This document shows positions 15,297 through 22,411 of a DNA stretch of 36,612 bases, piece by piece (position 1 is the stretch's first letter; the number at the start of each line of letters is the position of its first letter). The stretch covers positions 1 to 36,612 of the forward strand of contig JAPKZL010000233.1 of assembly GCA_026393795.1 (NCBI GenBank), in the 5' to 3' direction. The notes under the pieces are model-generated. The model worked only from the letters and a program-made list of their open reading frames with translations, searched no databases and was not told the DNA's origin. The position numbers and the translations under genes were made by a program. This DNA comes from Candidatus Aminicenantes bacterium. Its GTDB lineage: Bacteria > Acidobacteriota > Aminicenantia > UBA2199.

Positions 15297-16363
15297 TGGA
15301 CATCCGCGCCGAAAAACTGAAGCAAGTGGCCGGGGGCAAGGCGATCCTGGATGGAGTCAGCCTCGATTTCGCCGCCGGGGCGGTCAACGTCATACTCGGG
15401 CCCAACGGGGCCGGCAAAACGACCCTGCTGCGCCTGCTCTGCCTTTTGGACCCCCCCGCCCAGGGCGACATTTTCTACGACGGTTCGGCGCTGGGTGCGC
15501 TGCGCGGCAAGGAACGCACCGCCCTGCGCCGGCGCATCGGTTTTGTTTTTCAAGCGCCGTTGTTGCTGAGCGGGACCGTCGTCGACAATCTGCTCTACGG
15601 GCCGCGCTTGCGCGGCATCGACGTTCCCGGGCCGGCCATGCGCCGGGTGCTGCTGGAAACCGGCCTGGAAGGCAGGGAAACCCAGGAGGCGAAGCAGCTC
15701 TCGGGAGGCGAGAAGCAGCGGCTGCAGCTGGCCCGGGTGCTGCTCCTCGATCCGGAGCTTTATTTGCTGGACGAGCCCACGGCCAACCTCGATCCGCTGA
15801 GCGTGAAGAACATCGAACTCGCCATCACCCGCCTGGCCCAATCAGGCAAAACGGTGATCCTGGCCACCCACAATCTGATCCAGGCCAGACTGCTGGCCGG
15901 GAAGGTCATTTTCCTCAAGGCGGGCAAGCTGGTGCAGTCCGGATCGGCTTCGGCCGTGCTCGGCCGGCCGTTTTCCCTGGATATCGCCGAGTTCTCGGCC
16001 GCAGAGAATATCGTTTCCGGCACCCTGGCCCGCCGCGACGGCCACACCATGCTCGATTGCGGCAAGCTGGCCGTCGAGGTGGTCAGCGAGCGGGAGCAAG
16101 GTCCGGCGGCAGCCGTGATCCGTCCCGAGGATATCCTGGTTTCCCGGGGACCCGTTTCATCCTCGGCGCGCAATTCGTTTCCCGGGTCGATCGTGGCCGC
16201 GGTCGACTTGGGCCTGGTCGTGTCGCTCGGCGTAGACTGCGGCGGCTTCGTGTTCACGGTGTTCGTCACCCGCCATTCCTGCGCGCAGATGGACCTGCGC
16301 CCGGGAGCGGAGGTGGTGCTCACCTTCAAGGCCACATCGGTGCATCTGCTGCCGTCGGGGTGA
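15293..16363 (+). CDS. tupC: Tungstate-type ABC transporter ATPase with C-terminal TOBE-like domain
   Basis: A 356-residue ATP-binding subunit. Walker A is GPNGAGKTT (about residue 37), the signature is LSGGEKQRLQLARVLL, Walker B is LYLLDEPTANLD, and the switch His is in LATHN. After about residue 230 a strand-rich tail (MLDCGKLAVEVV, AAVIRPEDILVS, GSIVAAVDLGLVVSLGVDCGG) looks like a TOBE/MOP-type oxyanion-sensing domain, which in related molybdate ATPases allows inhibition by the bound anion. Two adjacent in-frame ATGs (15293 and 15296) are possible. It overlaps tupB by four bases and is followed by the phosphoribosyltransferase gene after 27 bases. Confidence 0.93.
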   Translation: MMDIRAEKLKQVAGGKAILDGVSLDFAAGAVNVILGPNGAGKTTLLRLLCLLDPPAQGDIFYDGSALGALRGKERTALRRRIGFVFQAPLLLSGTVVDNLLYGPRLRGIDVPGPAMRRVLLETGLEGRETQEAKQLSGGEKQRLQLARVLLLDPELYLLDEPTANLDPLSVKNIELAITRLAQSGKTVILATHNLIQARLLAGKVIFLKAGKLVQSGSASAVLGRPFSLDIAEFSAAENIVSGTLARRDGHTMLDCGKLAVEVVSEREQGPAAAVIRPEDILVSRGPVSSSARNSFPGSIVAAVDLGLVVSLGVDCGGFVFTVFVTRHSCAQMDLRPGAEVVLTFKATSVHLLPSG

Positions 16364-16390
16364 ATGCCCGTTGGGCAAGGAGGAATCGCC

Positions 16391-17452
16391 ATGGACAAGA
16401 TCGTGTTGCAGGCCGCCGACCTGGACGGCTATCTGACCCGGGCCGACCAGGACGCCATTGCCGGGGTGGGGGATTTGTACGGCCGGGCGCAAGCCGATTT
16501 CGTCGCCCTGGAAAAAGACGATGCCGCGGCGCGCGGGAAAGCCAGAGAGAATTTGCTGGCGTTGTTCAACGAACTGGGCGACCGCTTGCAGGCCGTGGTC
16601 AACGCCGAACCGCGCATCCATGTCTACTCGCTGGAAACCCCGCAATTCATCCACGGCGAGGCGTCGCGGCTGGTGGCCAAGCTGCGCGACGAGCGCACCG
16701 GCAATCCGGAATTCATCTATTATATCCAGCGCGCCTATGAAATGCTCTTCAACCTGGCCTTTGCCGGACCGCATTGCGGCGAGCGCCACCCGATTTTCGT
16801 GCGCACGCCGGTGACCGTGCCCCATGTCAACTACGCCGTGCACAAGATCCCCGACATCGACGCCATGACCGAAAACAGCGTCATGTGCGTCATGCTGCGG
16901 GCGGCGTTGCTGCCCTCGATGATCGTGGCCAAGGAGATCCAGGAGTATTCGTCGCGGCACAGCGTGCCGCCTTTCGCTCTCTTCAAGATCAGCCGCGACG
17001 AGCGCCGCAGCGAGCGCGACATGGCCTATATCCTGGATTTAAAAAAATCCTATTTTTCCATGGATACGCTGCAGGGGCGCGACCTGTTTTTTGCCGACCC
17101 GATGAACGCTACCGGCGGCAGCCTGGTGACGGTGATCCAGTACCTGCGCAGCCAGGGGGTCGTACCGCGCTCCATCCGTTTTTTCAACGTGGTGTCCACG
17201 CTCAAGGGCGCCCTGCGCATCGTTCGCGCCGTGCCCGAGGCCGACGTGTACACCCTGTGGATGGACCCGGCCCTGAACGAGAAGGCCTACATCCTGCCGG
17301 GCCTCGGCGACGCCGGCGACCGCATCAACGGCTGCGACCGCAAAGAAAGCCCCCGCGACATCATCCAGCTGATCGCCGATTACGGCACGCACGTGACATC
17401 TTTGTACCGCGATCCGATCCGCCAAATCGAAAAAACCGTCCTCAACCGTTAA
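16391..17452 (+). CDS. Uracil phosphoribosyltransferase-like protein, extended N-terminus
   Basis: A 353-residue protein whose last 260 or so residues follow uracil phosphoribosyltransferase: LRDERTG near residue 100, LRAALLP, ISRDERRSE, the PRPP-binding loop ADPMNATGGS, and the uracil-binding ILPGLGDAGDRINGCD. The standard enzyme is about 208 residues, so about 90 extra N-terminal residues (acidic, helical) and some insertions are present. The usual reaction is uracil plus PRPP to UMP. AAGGAGG precedes the ATG at 16391, preferred over 16364. It is the last gene of the purM-tupABC operon, which puts a pyrimidine-salvage-type enzyme with a tungstate transporter; the link is unexplained. A different base as substrate is possible. 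Confidence 0.85.
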   Translation: MDKIVLQAADLDGYLTRADQDAIAGVGDLYGRAQADFVALEKDDAAARGKARENLLALFNELGDRLQAVVNAEPRIHVYSLETPQFIHGEASRLVAKLRDERTGNPEFIYYIQRAYEMLFNLAFAGPHCGERHPIFVRTPVTVPHVNYAVHKIPDIDAMTENSVMCVMLRAALLPSMIVAKEIQEYSSRHSVPPFALFKISRDERRSERDMAYILDLKKSYFSMDTLQGRDLFFADPMNATGGSLVTVIQYLRSQGVVPRSIRFFNVVSTLKGALRIVRAVPEADVYTLWMDPALNEKAYILPGLGDAGDRINGCDRKESPRDIIQLIADYGTHVTSLYRDPIRQIEKTVLNR

Positions 17453-17551
17453 TCAATGATACCTAAACTGTTTTTATGGCCGTTTCATCGTTTATGTGAA
17501 AAATAAAGATAATGAACGGATTAAACACCGATTACATTTAAGGAGGGTAAC

Positions 17552-18847
17552 ATGGGGCTCTTTGCTTTTTTAAAACCTGATGTGGCGAAAATGGAAGAAA
17601 AAAAGGATGTAGCTGGATTGATCAAGGCATTGAGGAACAGTGATTGGCTTAGACGAAGAAATGCAGTTCAAGCATTAGGAAAAATTCTTGATGCCCGTGC
17701 AGTAGAGCCGCTCGTTGACAAACTCAAGGACTGGGATAAAGATGTGCGTAATTGTGCCGCCGAGGCTTTGGAAAAATTCGGATTACCGTCTGAGCCGGAA
17801 GTCCAGGCATGGTATTGGGTAGCTAAAGAGGACTTTAATAAAGTGGCATCATTAGGCTATATTGCCGTGCAGACATTTATCATGGCTCTGAATGATTTAA
17901 AGAGTTCTGCCTGCCATCTCGCTGTCGATACTTTAGGGACAATCGGCGATGCCCGGGCAGTGGAGCCGCTCATTGCAGTGCTCAAGAAGTCAATCGATCC
18001 GAAATCTAGCCTGCATATGCATGTCATAGAAAGTTTAGGGAAAATAGGCGATAGCAAGGCGGTCGAACCTCTCATCCAAATCCTTCAGCGAAAGGATAAG
18101 TGGTATGGTGCGGCTATCAAGGCTTTAGGAGATATTGGAGATGCTATGGCAGTATGGCCGCTTGTTCAAGCCCTCAATGATCCTAATTCTTCAGTGCGCT
18201 TTGTTGCCGCCGAAGCATTAAGTGAAATCGGTGATGCCCGGGCAGTGGAACCTCTCATTAAAGCTCTGAAGGATTCAAATTCTACTGTGCGCGGTTCAGC
18301 AGCAATGGCATTGGGAGAAATCGGCGATGAAAGAGCGGTTGAACCGCTTAAGATGGCACTCAACGATGCGAATGAATTTGTACACAGTGAAGCGGCCAAT
18401 GCTTTGGTGCGTATTGGCAATGTTAGGAATGTTGACCCATACATTATAGACCTAAAAAGTGGGGATTGGGATGTACGCAGGTTTGCTGCTAGAAAATTGG
18501 GGAAAATCGGCGATGTCCGGGCAATAGAGCCACTCATGGCAGTCCTCAAAGATTCAAAATGGCGAGTATCAAAATCCGCTGAGAAAGCTTTGAAAAAGCT
18601 CGGTTGGCAATCCAATGATCAAGATCAAAAAATGCTTGAAATTTTAGTTCAGCTATGCGATGCATATGTTTCTAGTAATGCGGCAGAAATATCCAAGCTT
18701 GAACCTTTAGCGACCCAGATCGGGAAAACACTTCATGAGCGGGGCGGATTAAGCGAAATGCGAAGACTCTATGAGCAGCTCGGCGAAAGAAAAGGTTCGA
18801 GAACATTAGAAATGCACTGGAATGGTATTGGGGACTGGCGTGGTTAG
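17552..18847 (+). CDS. HEAT-repeat (PBS-lyase type) protein
   Basis: A 431-residue soluble protein built of about eight to nine 31-residue helical repeats whose consensus is VRxxAAxALGxIGDxRAVEPL followed by a short loop. The IGDARAVEPL-type core occurs at least eight times between residues 45 and 340. This is the PBS-lyase HEAT family, used as a protein-binding scaffold; no catalytic domain is present. The last 85 residues are non-repeat and helical. AAGGAGGG precedes the ATG. The gene is visibly AT-richer than its neighbours, and some repeat cores are nearly identical at DNA level (near 17943, 18229 and 18509), signs of recent acquisition and of repeat expansion or contraction. It follows the tup operon by 99 bases and may be independent. 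Confidence 0.88.
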   Translation: MGLFAFLKPDVAKMEEKKDVAGLIKALRNSDWLRRRNAVQALGKILDARAVEPLVDKLKDWDKDVRNCAAEALEKFGLPSEPEVQAWYWVAKEDFNKVASLGYIAVQTFIMALNDLKSSACHLAVDTLGTIGDARAVEPLIAVLKKSIDPKSSLHMHVIESLGKIGDSKAVEPLIQILQRKDKWYGAAIKALGDIGDAMAVWPLVQALNDPNSSVRFVAAEALSEIGDARAVEPLIKALKDSNSTVRGSAAMALGEIGDERAVEPLKMALNDANEFVHSEAANALVRIGNVRNVDPYIIDLKSGDWDVRRFAARKLGKIGDVRAIEPLMAVLKDSKWRVSKSAEKALKKLGWQSNDQDQKMLEILVQLCDAYVSSNAAEISKLEPLATQIGKTLHERGGLSEMRRLYEQLGERKGSRTLEMHWNGIGDWRG

Positions 18848-18866
18848 AAAACTTGTCTGAGTTTTC

Positions 18867-19793
18867 CTAGAATATCTTGCGGTAGACGTGGCAATAGGGC
18901 TGATGACCGTTTTTCTGGTAATAATTCTGGTGATAATCTTCAGCTTTCCAGAAGGCGCCGGCTGCAGTGACGCGGGTGGCCACCTTGAAACCCTTGGCGG
19001 TGAGCATGGCGATCAGTTTATCCGCTGACGTCTTCTGGGCTTCGTCCCGGTAAAAGATTTCCGAGCGGTACTGTTCGCCGATGTCGGGTCCCTGACGGTT
19101 GGTTTGAGTGAAATCGTGGGTCTCGAAGAAGAGCTGGGCCAGCTCCTCGTAGGAGATGACCGACGGGTCATAGATCACCCGGACCGCTTCGGCGTGGCCG
19201 GTCGTACCGCTGCAGACTTCCTCATAACTGGGATTGGCCGTCTGGCCGCCGGTAAATCCTACGGTGGTGGACAGCACCCCCTTGGCTTGCTGCAGGTAAT
19301 ACTGTGTCCCCCAAAAACAGCCGGAGGCGAAAATGGCGGTCGCGGTCTTGGCCGCATCATCGGGAATGAAGTTCATGGAGATGGAATTGGCGCAATGGCG
19401 GGTGTTGCGGGCGGTGAACCCCTCGCCGAAAAAGACATGGCCCAGGTGGGCGCCGCAGCTGGCGCACACGATCTCGGTGCGCATGCCGTCGGCGTCGGTC
19501 CGGCTTTTGACCGCTCCGGCGATCTCGGTATCGAAACTCGGCCAGCCGCAGCCCGAATCGAACTTGGCCTCGGAACGGTAAAGGGCCGCCCCGCAGCGTT
19601 TGCAGACGTAAGTCCCTTTTTCGTTGAAATGATGGTATTTCCCGGAGAATGGCAGCTCGGTTCCTTTCTGGACGATCACCCGCTCTTCTTCGGGGGTCAG
19701 TTTTTGTTGTGGCATTTTATCCTCGTTCCTAGTCGCGCAGGCGCAAAGTGAGGTCAGGAATATAAATGGGACTAATATGGTTATGTTTTTCAT
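18867..19793 (-). CDS. msrBA: Exported methionine sulfoxide reductase MsrB-MsrA fusion
   Basis: A 308-residue fusion. Residues about 33-150 are MsrB: zinc pairs CKRCG and CASCG, SGCGWPSF, and the catalytic Cys in RHCANSISMNF. Residues about 155-308 are MsrA: catalytic ASGCFWGTQYY, GHAEAVRVIYDP, GPDIGEQYRSEIF. Together they reduce both R and S forms of methionine sulfoxide in proteins. The N-terminus is hydrophobic and ends SLCACATR, a signal peptide or imperfect lipobox, so the enzyme acts outside the cytoplasm. The start at 19793 has no ribosome-binding site, but a near-consensus promoter ends 7 bases before it; a weaker alternative is ATG 19715, which has AGGA upstream and would give a cytoplasmic enzyme. 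The MsrB-first order differs from the better-known PilB order. Confidence 0.93.
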   Translation of the reverse strand: MKNITILVPFIFLTSLCACATRNEDKMPQQKLTPEEERVIVQKGTELPFSGKYHHFNEKGTYVCKRCGAALYRSEAKFDSGCGWPSFDTEIAGAVKSRTDADGMRTEIVCASCGAHLGHVFFGEGFTARNTRHCANSISMNFIPDDAAKTATAIFASGCFWGTQYYLQQAKGVLSTTVGFTGGQTANPSYEEVCSGTTGHAEAVRVIYDPSVISYEELAQLFFETHDFTQTNRQGPDIGEQYRSEIFYRDEAQKTSADKLIAMLTAKGFKVATRVTAAGAFWKAEDYHQNYYQKNGHQPYCHVYRKIF

Positions 19794-19800
19794 TGCCGTA

Positions 19801-19829
19801 AATATAGCGTGGATTCTCTATTTTGTCAA
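19801..19829 (-). promoter_or_regulatory. Sigma-70 promoter of msrBA, leaderless arrangement
   Basis: Minus strand TTGACA (19829-19824), 17-base spacer, TATATT (19806-19801). Only seven bases separate the -10 box from the ATG at 19793, so transcription should begin at or within a base of the start codon. Confidence 0.8.
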
Positions 19830-19903
19830 CAATTGGAACAGATTACCGGTGTATTTTTAGCCGCTTTCACTGGCGGCCTTGGGCTTTTCCGACCTGGAGA
19901 CTT

Positions 19904-20095
19904 TTATTCCGCTTTTTTTTCACCCTTGGCGCTGAGCAGATAGAGGACGAAGAGGATCAAGACACCGACGTAAAGGACCGGAATGGCCCAGGGCCACAGC
20001 GGGTGTCCTTTGGCCAATATTTTCAGGAGATAAAAAATCACGCCGGACAAGGCCGTAATCACCAGCCAGATCAACGAGATCTTCTTGAAAGTCAT
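19904..20095 (-). CDS. Small two-helix membrane protein
   Basis: A 63-residue protein with two hydrophobic helices (about residues 8-26 and 33-55, the latter WPWAIPVLYVGVLILFVLYLL) and a basic C-terminal tail. It resembles the short phospholipase-D-nuclease N-terminal type membrane proteins only loosely, so no function is proposed. A perfect AGGAGG lies 6 bases before the ATG and a good promoter lies just upstream, which supports a real gene despite its size. Confidence 0.7.
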   Translation of the reverse strand: MTFKKISLIWLVITALSGVIFYLLKILAKGHPLWPWAIPVLYVGVLILFVLYLLSAKGEKKAE

Positions 20096-20116
20096 TGTTT
20101 CCTCCTGTGCAGCTTC

Positions 20117-20146
20117 ATTTTAGTTTCATCGATCAGCCAATGTCAA
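20117..20146 (-). promoter_or_regulatory. Sigma-70 promoter of the small membrane protein
   Basis: Minus strand TTGACA (20146-20141), 18-base spacer, TAAAAT (20122-20117), 22 bases before the ATG at 20095. Confidence 0.7.
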
Positions 20147-20188
20147 GGGGCGGCGCCTCGCGCCCGATTTTCCGCGCCTTGAGGCAGG

Positions 20189-20617
20189 TCAATCGTCGCC
20201 GGGGAGCGTTTTTTTTCGCGCCTGCTTGGCGGCGCCACGCTTTTTCTTTTCCTCTAGGCGGCGGGCCCTGGCTGCCGCGCCCGGGCGGGTAGGGCGGCGC
20301 GGTTTGCTGACAACGGCCGCCTGGCCGATCAATTTGACCAGGCGTTCCGTTGCGTCGCGGCGGTTGGCGTCCTGGGTGCGGAAGCGCCTGGCGTCGATGA
20401 TCAAAAAGCCCTCGCTGTTGACCCGCTTGCCGGCCAGGGAGTGCAGGCGTGCTTTTACCGCCGTTGCCAGGGAGGGCGAGCGGTCGATATGGAAATAGAG
20501 CTTGACCGCCGTGGCCACCTTGTTGACGTTCTGTCCGCCCGGGCCCGAGGCGCGGACGAACTCAAAGGCGATCTCGTTCTCGCGCAGCTCGATGCCATGA
20601 CCCGCCCGGATGCCCAT
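20189..20617 (-). CDS. arfB: Peptidyl-tRNA hydrolase ArfB (ribosome rescue)
   Basis: A 142-residue release-factor-like protein. The GGQ motif is in RASGPGGQNVNKV (about residues 22-34), the loop that hydrolyses peptidyl-tRNA, followed by the conserved TAVKLYFHI and LIIDARRFRTQDANR. The C-terminal 35 residues are Lys/Arg-rich, which in ArfB (YaeJ) reads the empty mRNA channel of stalled ribosomes. It therefore frees ribosomes stuck on mRNA without a stop codon. GAGG lies five bases before the ATG. It begins 12 bases after the stop codon of the next upstream gene, which suggests co-transcription with the two exported proteins. Confidence 0.95.
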   Translation of the reverse strand: MGIRAGHGIELRENEIAFEFVRASGPGGQNVNKVATAVKLYFHIDRSPSLATAVKARLHSLAGKRVNSEGFLIIDARRFRTQDANRRDATERLVKLIGQAAVVSKPRRPTRPGAAARARRLEEKKKRGAAKQARKKTLPGDD

Positions 20618-20629
20618 GTCTGCCTCGTC

Positions 20630-21103
20630 TTAGTCGGCGATGGTCAGCGTTTCCCAGAACGCCTGGAATTCGCCCTCGCTCCGGGCCAGCTCCAGCCGGG
20701 CCTGTTCGGCCTTTTGCAGCGGAACCTTTTTCGCTTCGGCCTCCAGAACTGCCAGTTGCCAAAGCGCTTTTTTCAGCAGGTAGTCCTGGTAGCGCAAGGC
20801 CCCCTCGACCGAGGCAGGCAGGTTGCGGAAGCCGAGCGTCTGGGTCTCCCAATCGGTATGGCCGATGTTCTTCCAGGCTCCGGCCGCCAGTTTCCCCTTG
20901 GCCGCCTCGGTCAGGCGGCGGAAGCTTTCCAGGCAGCCCTTGATGGTATCCATGCAGGTGATGGCGTTCGCCGGGGAAAATCGCTGCGTCAGGGTGTATT
21001 CCACCGCTTCATCACGATGGGCCGGCTTGAGCACCAGGTCGGCCTTGAGGATGGAGGCGGCCATGAGCAGCACTCCACTCAGCAGCCAAAATTTATTCCT
21101 CAT
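20630..21103 (-). CDS. Exported protein of unknown function
   Basis: A 157-residue protein with a signal peptide (about 1-21, ending SILKA). The mature part is mostly helical and charged, with two Cys residues (in ITCMDTIKGCLE) that could form a disulfide outside the cytoplasm. I recognise no family. Its ATG overlaps the stop codon of the upstream gene by four bases, so it is translated with that exported protein, and the two probably work together. Confidence 0.7.
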   Translation of the reverse strand: MRNKFWLLSGVLLMAASILKADLVLKPAHRDEAVEYTLTQRFSPANAITCMDTIKGCLESFRRLTEAAKGKLAAGAWKNIGHTDWETQTLGFRNLPASVEGALRYQDYLLKKALWQLAVLEAEAKKVPLQKAEQARLELARSEGEFQAFWETLTIAD

Positions 21104-21879
21104 TTTTCATCCCCTTTTTGCGGCTGGCGCCGGTACTCGCTGAAATTGGTGGTGCTGCGAAAGCCTTTCTTGATGAACAGGAAGCCGCCATGCCCCTGCA
21201 CCTTGATCTCTTTCAGATACCAATCCCCGGAAACGGTTGTTTCGTACATATAAATCGTCCACAGGCTGTAGACGTGTTTGGGCAGCGGTTCGAATGAAAA
21301 TTCAAGCTTGACCGGGATGCCGCTGTTCTCGTCCAGCCATGCCTTCCCGACCCAGGTCAGATTTTCTTTCTTGCTTTTCTGCACGATCTCCGTCTGGAAG
21401 GAAAAATCGAACCTGCGGCAGGTCTTTTCGAAAAGGAGCTGCTTTTCGCCCGTGGCTTGGACCGTTACCTGATGCTGCTTGTCGGGGTTGAACGGACTAT
21501 CGGCCAGGGAGATGGTAAAGGTGTCTTTTTTTTTCGCGTTTTTTCCGTCCGGCTCTTCGCTGGTCTCCATTTTTTTCTTCATCTCGGCGCTGACGTCCTT
21601 GTTGTCCTTGAAGGCCTGCAGCAACTCGGTGCGCGCCTTGCCCCGGCCGTCAAGGACAATGTTGAAAACCATTTGGGTGATGGAATCGGGACGGCCCTTG
21701 CGGTCGAGCATTTCCGACAGAATCGACATCTTGCCTGGGACCCAGTCGCTGTTTTTTTGAAAAACAACGAGGGCTTTCTGCCAGAGTCCGAGCGAATCGG
21801 CTCCCGCCCCGTCTTCCGCCGCCGCGGCGCTGCAAGCGATCGCCAGGACCATAATGAATAAACTAGCCTTTTTCTTCAT
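21100..21879 (-). CDS. Exported protein, possibly LolA-like
   Basis: A 259-residue protein with a signal peptide (about 1-21, ending SAAAAED). The mature part alternates strands with Lys-rich loops. The C-terminal half (LLFEKTCRRFDFSF, TWVGKAWLDENSGIPVKLEFSFEPLP, WYLKEIKVQGHGGFLFIKKGF) has the pattern of the LolA/outer-membrane-lipoprotein-sorting fold, in which a half-barrel binds lipid chains; this is only a resemblance. An internal low-complexity stretch MKKKMETSEEPDGKNAKKKD is probably disordered. A GGTGG-type ribosome-binding site precedes the ATG. It overlaps the following gene by four bases. Confidence 0.7.
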   Translation of the reverse strand: MKKKASLFIMVLAIACSAAAAEDGAGADSLGLWQKALVVFQKNSDWVPGKMSILSEMLDRKGRPDSITQMVFNIVLDGRGKARTELLQAFKDNKDVSAEMKKKMETSEEPDGKNAKKKDTFTISLADSPFNPDKQHQVTVQATGEKQLLFEKTCRRFDFSFQTEIVQKSKKENLTWVGKAWLDENSGIPVKLEFSFEPLPKHVYSLWTIYMYETTVSGDWYLKEIKVQGHGGFLFIKKGFRSTTNFSEYRRQPQKGDEK

Positions 21880-21907
21880 TTCAGTGCCACCGTGAGTTCG
21901 TTTCGTT

Positions 21908-22312
21908 TCAATCGAGCAGGCGTTTTTCGCCTTCCAAACGGCGATGGTCTTCGATATCCTGGGTCACTTCCAGGCAGCCGAGGTATTGGCCGTCTTCGCC
22001 GCGCAAGGCGAAATATTCGAGTAAAACCATGTGCCGCCCGTCACCGACCTTGGCCTGGATCCAGAAGCGGGCTTCCTGGCGCTTGCCGGCCTTCATCTCG
22101 CCAACGATCTGCTCGACCTTGGCCAGGCTGTGCTCGGGGTGGCACTTGCGGAAATTCAGGCCCATGCTGGTCATCGGCCGGTGGAACAGGCGGTTCTCGT
22201 GCCGGTTCCAGGCCACCACCTCGTCGTTGGCGTCGATGACGGTGATCTCGGCCGGAATGGTCTCGATCACCGCTCGGACCAGTTTTTCATCCATGCGGTC
22301 GAACATAAACAT
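21908..22312 (-). CDS. Stand-alone PAS sensor protein (DUF438-type PAS)
   Basis: A 134-residue protein made of a single PAS domain. The sequence VIETIPAEITVIDANDEVVAWNRHENRLF, then FRKCHPEHSLAKVEQIV, ARFWI and YFALRGEDGQYLGCLEVTQDI follows the C-terminal PAS part of DUF438 proteins, which otherwise carry an additional hemerythrin-like part that is missing here. It probably binds a small ligand or cofactor and signals by contact with another protein; no output domain is attached. AGGAGG lies five bases before the ATG at 22312, and a promoter with a perfect -10 box precedes it. Confidence 0.85.
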   Translation of the reverse strand: MFMFDRMDEKLVRAVIETIPAEITVIDANDEVVAWNRHENRLFHRPMTSMGLNFRKCHPEHSLAKVEQIVGEMKAGKRQEARFWIQAKVGDGRHMVLLEYFALRGEDGQYLGCLEVTQDIEDHRRLEGEKRLLD

Positions 22313-22338
22313 CGTGGCCTCCTGTGGTTTGGAAAAGT

Positions 22339-22367
22339 ATTATATGAATTTTCACCGGGCAAGTAAA
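22339..22367 (-). promoter_or_regulatory. Sigma-70 promoter of the PAS protein gene
   Basis: Minus strand TTTACT (22367-22362), 17-base spacer, perfect TATAAT (22344-22339), 26 bases before the ATG. Confidence 0.7.
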
Positions 22368-22411
22368 GACAAGATAGCGCGATGAATGTTTCGCCTTATC
22401 GCAAGGGTGGA

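Noticed and set aside
18841-18873. Short inverted repeat between the HEAT gene and msrBA as a terminator
   Set aside because: The stem is only six or so bases, A/T-rich, and without a clear T-run, so it cannot be supported.
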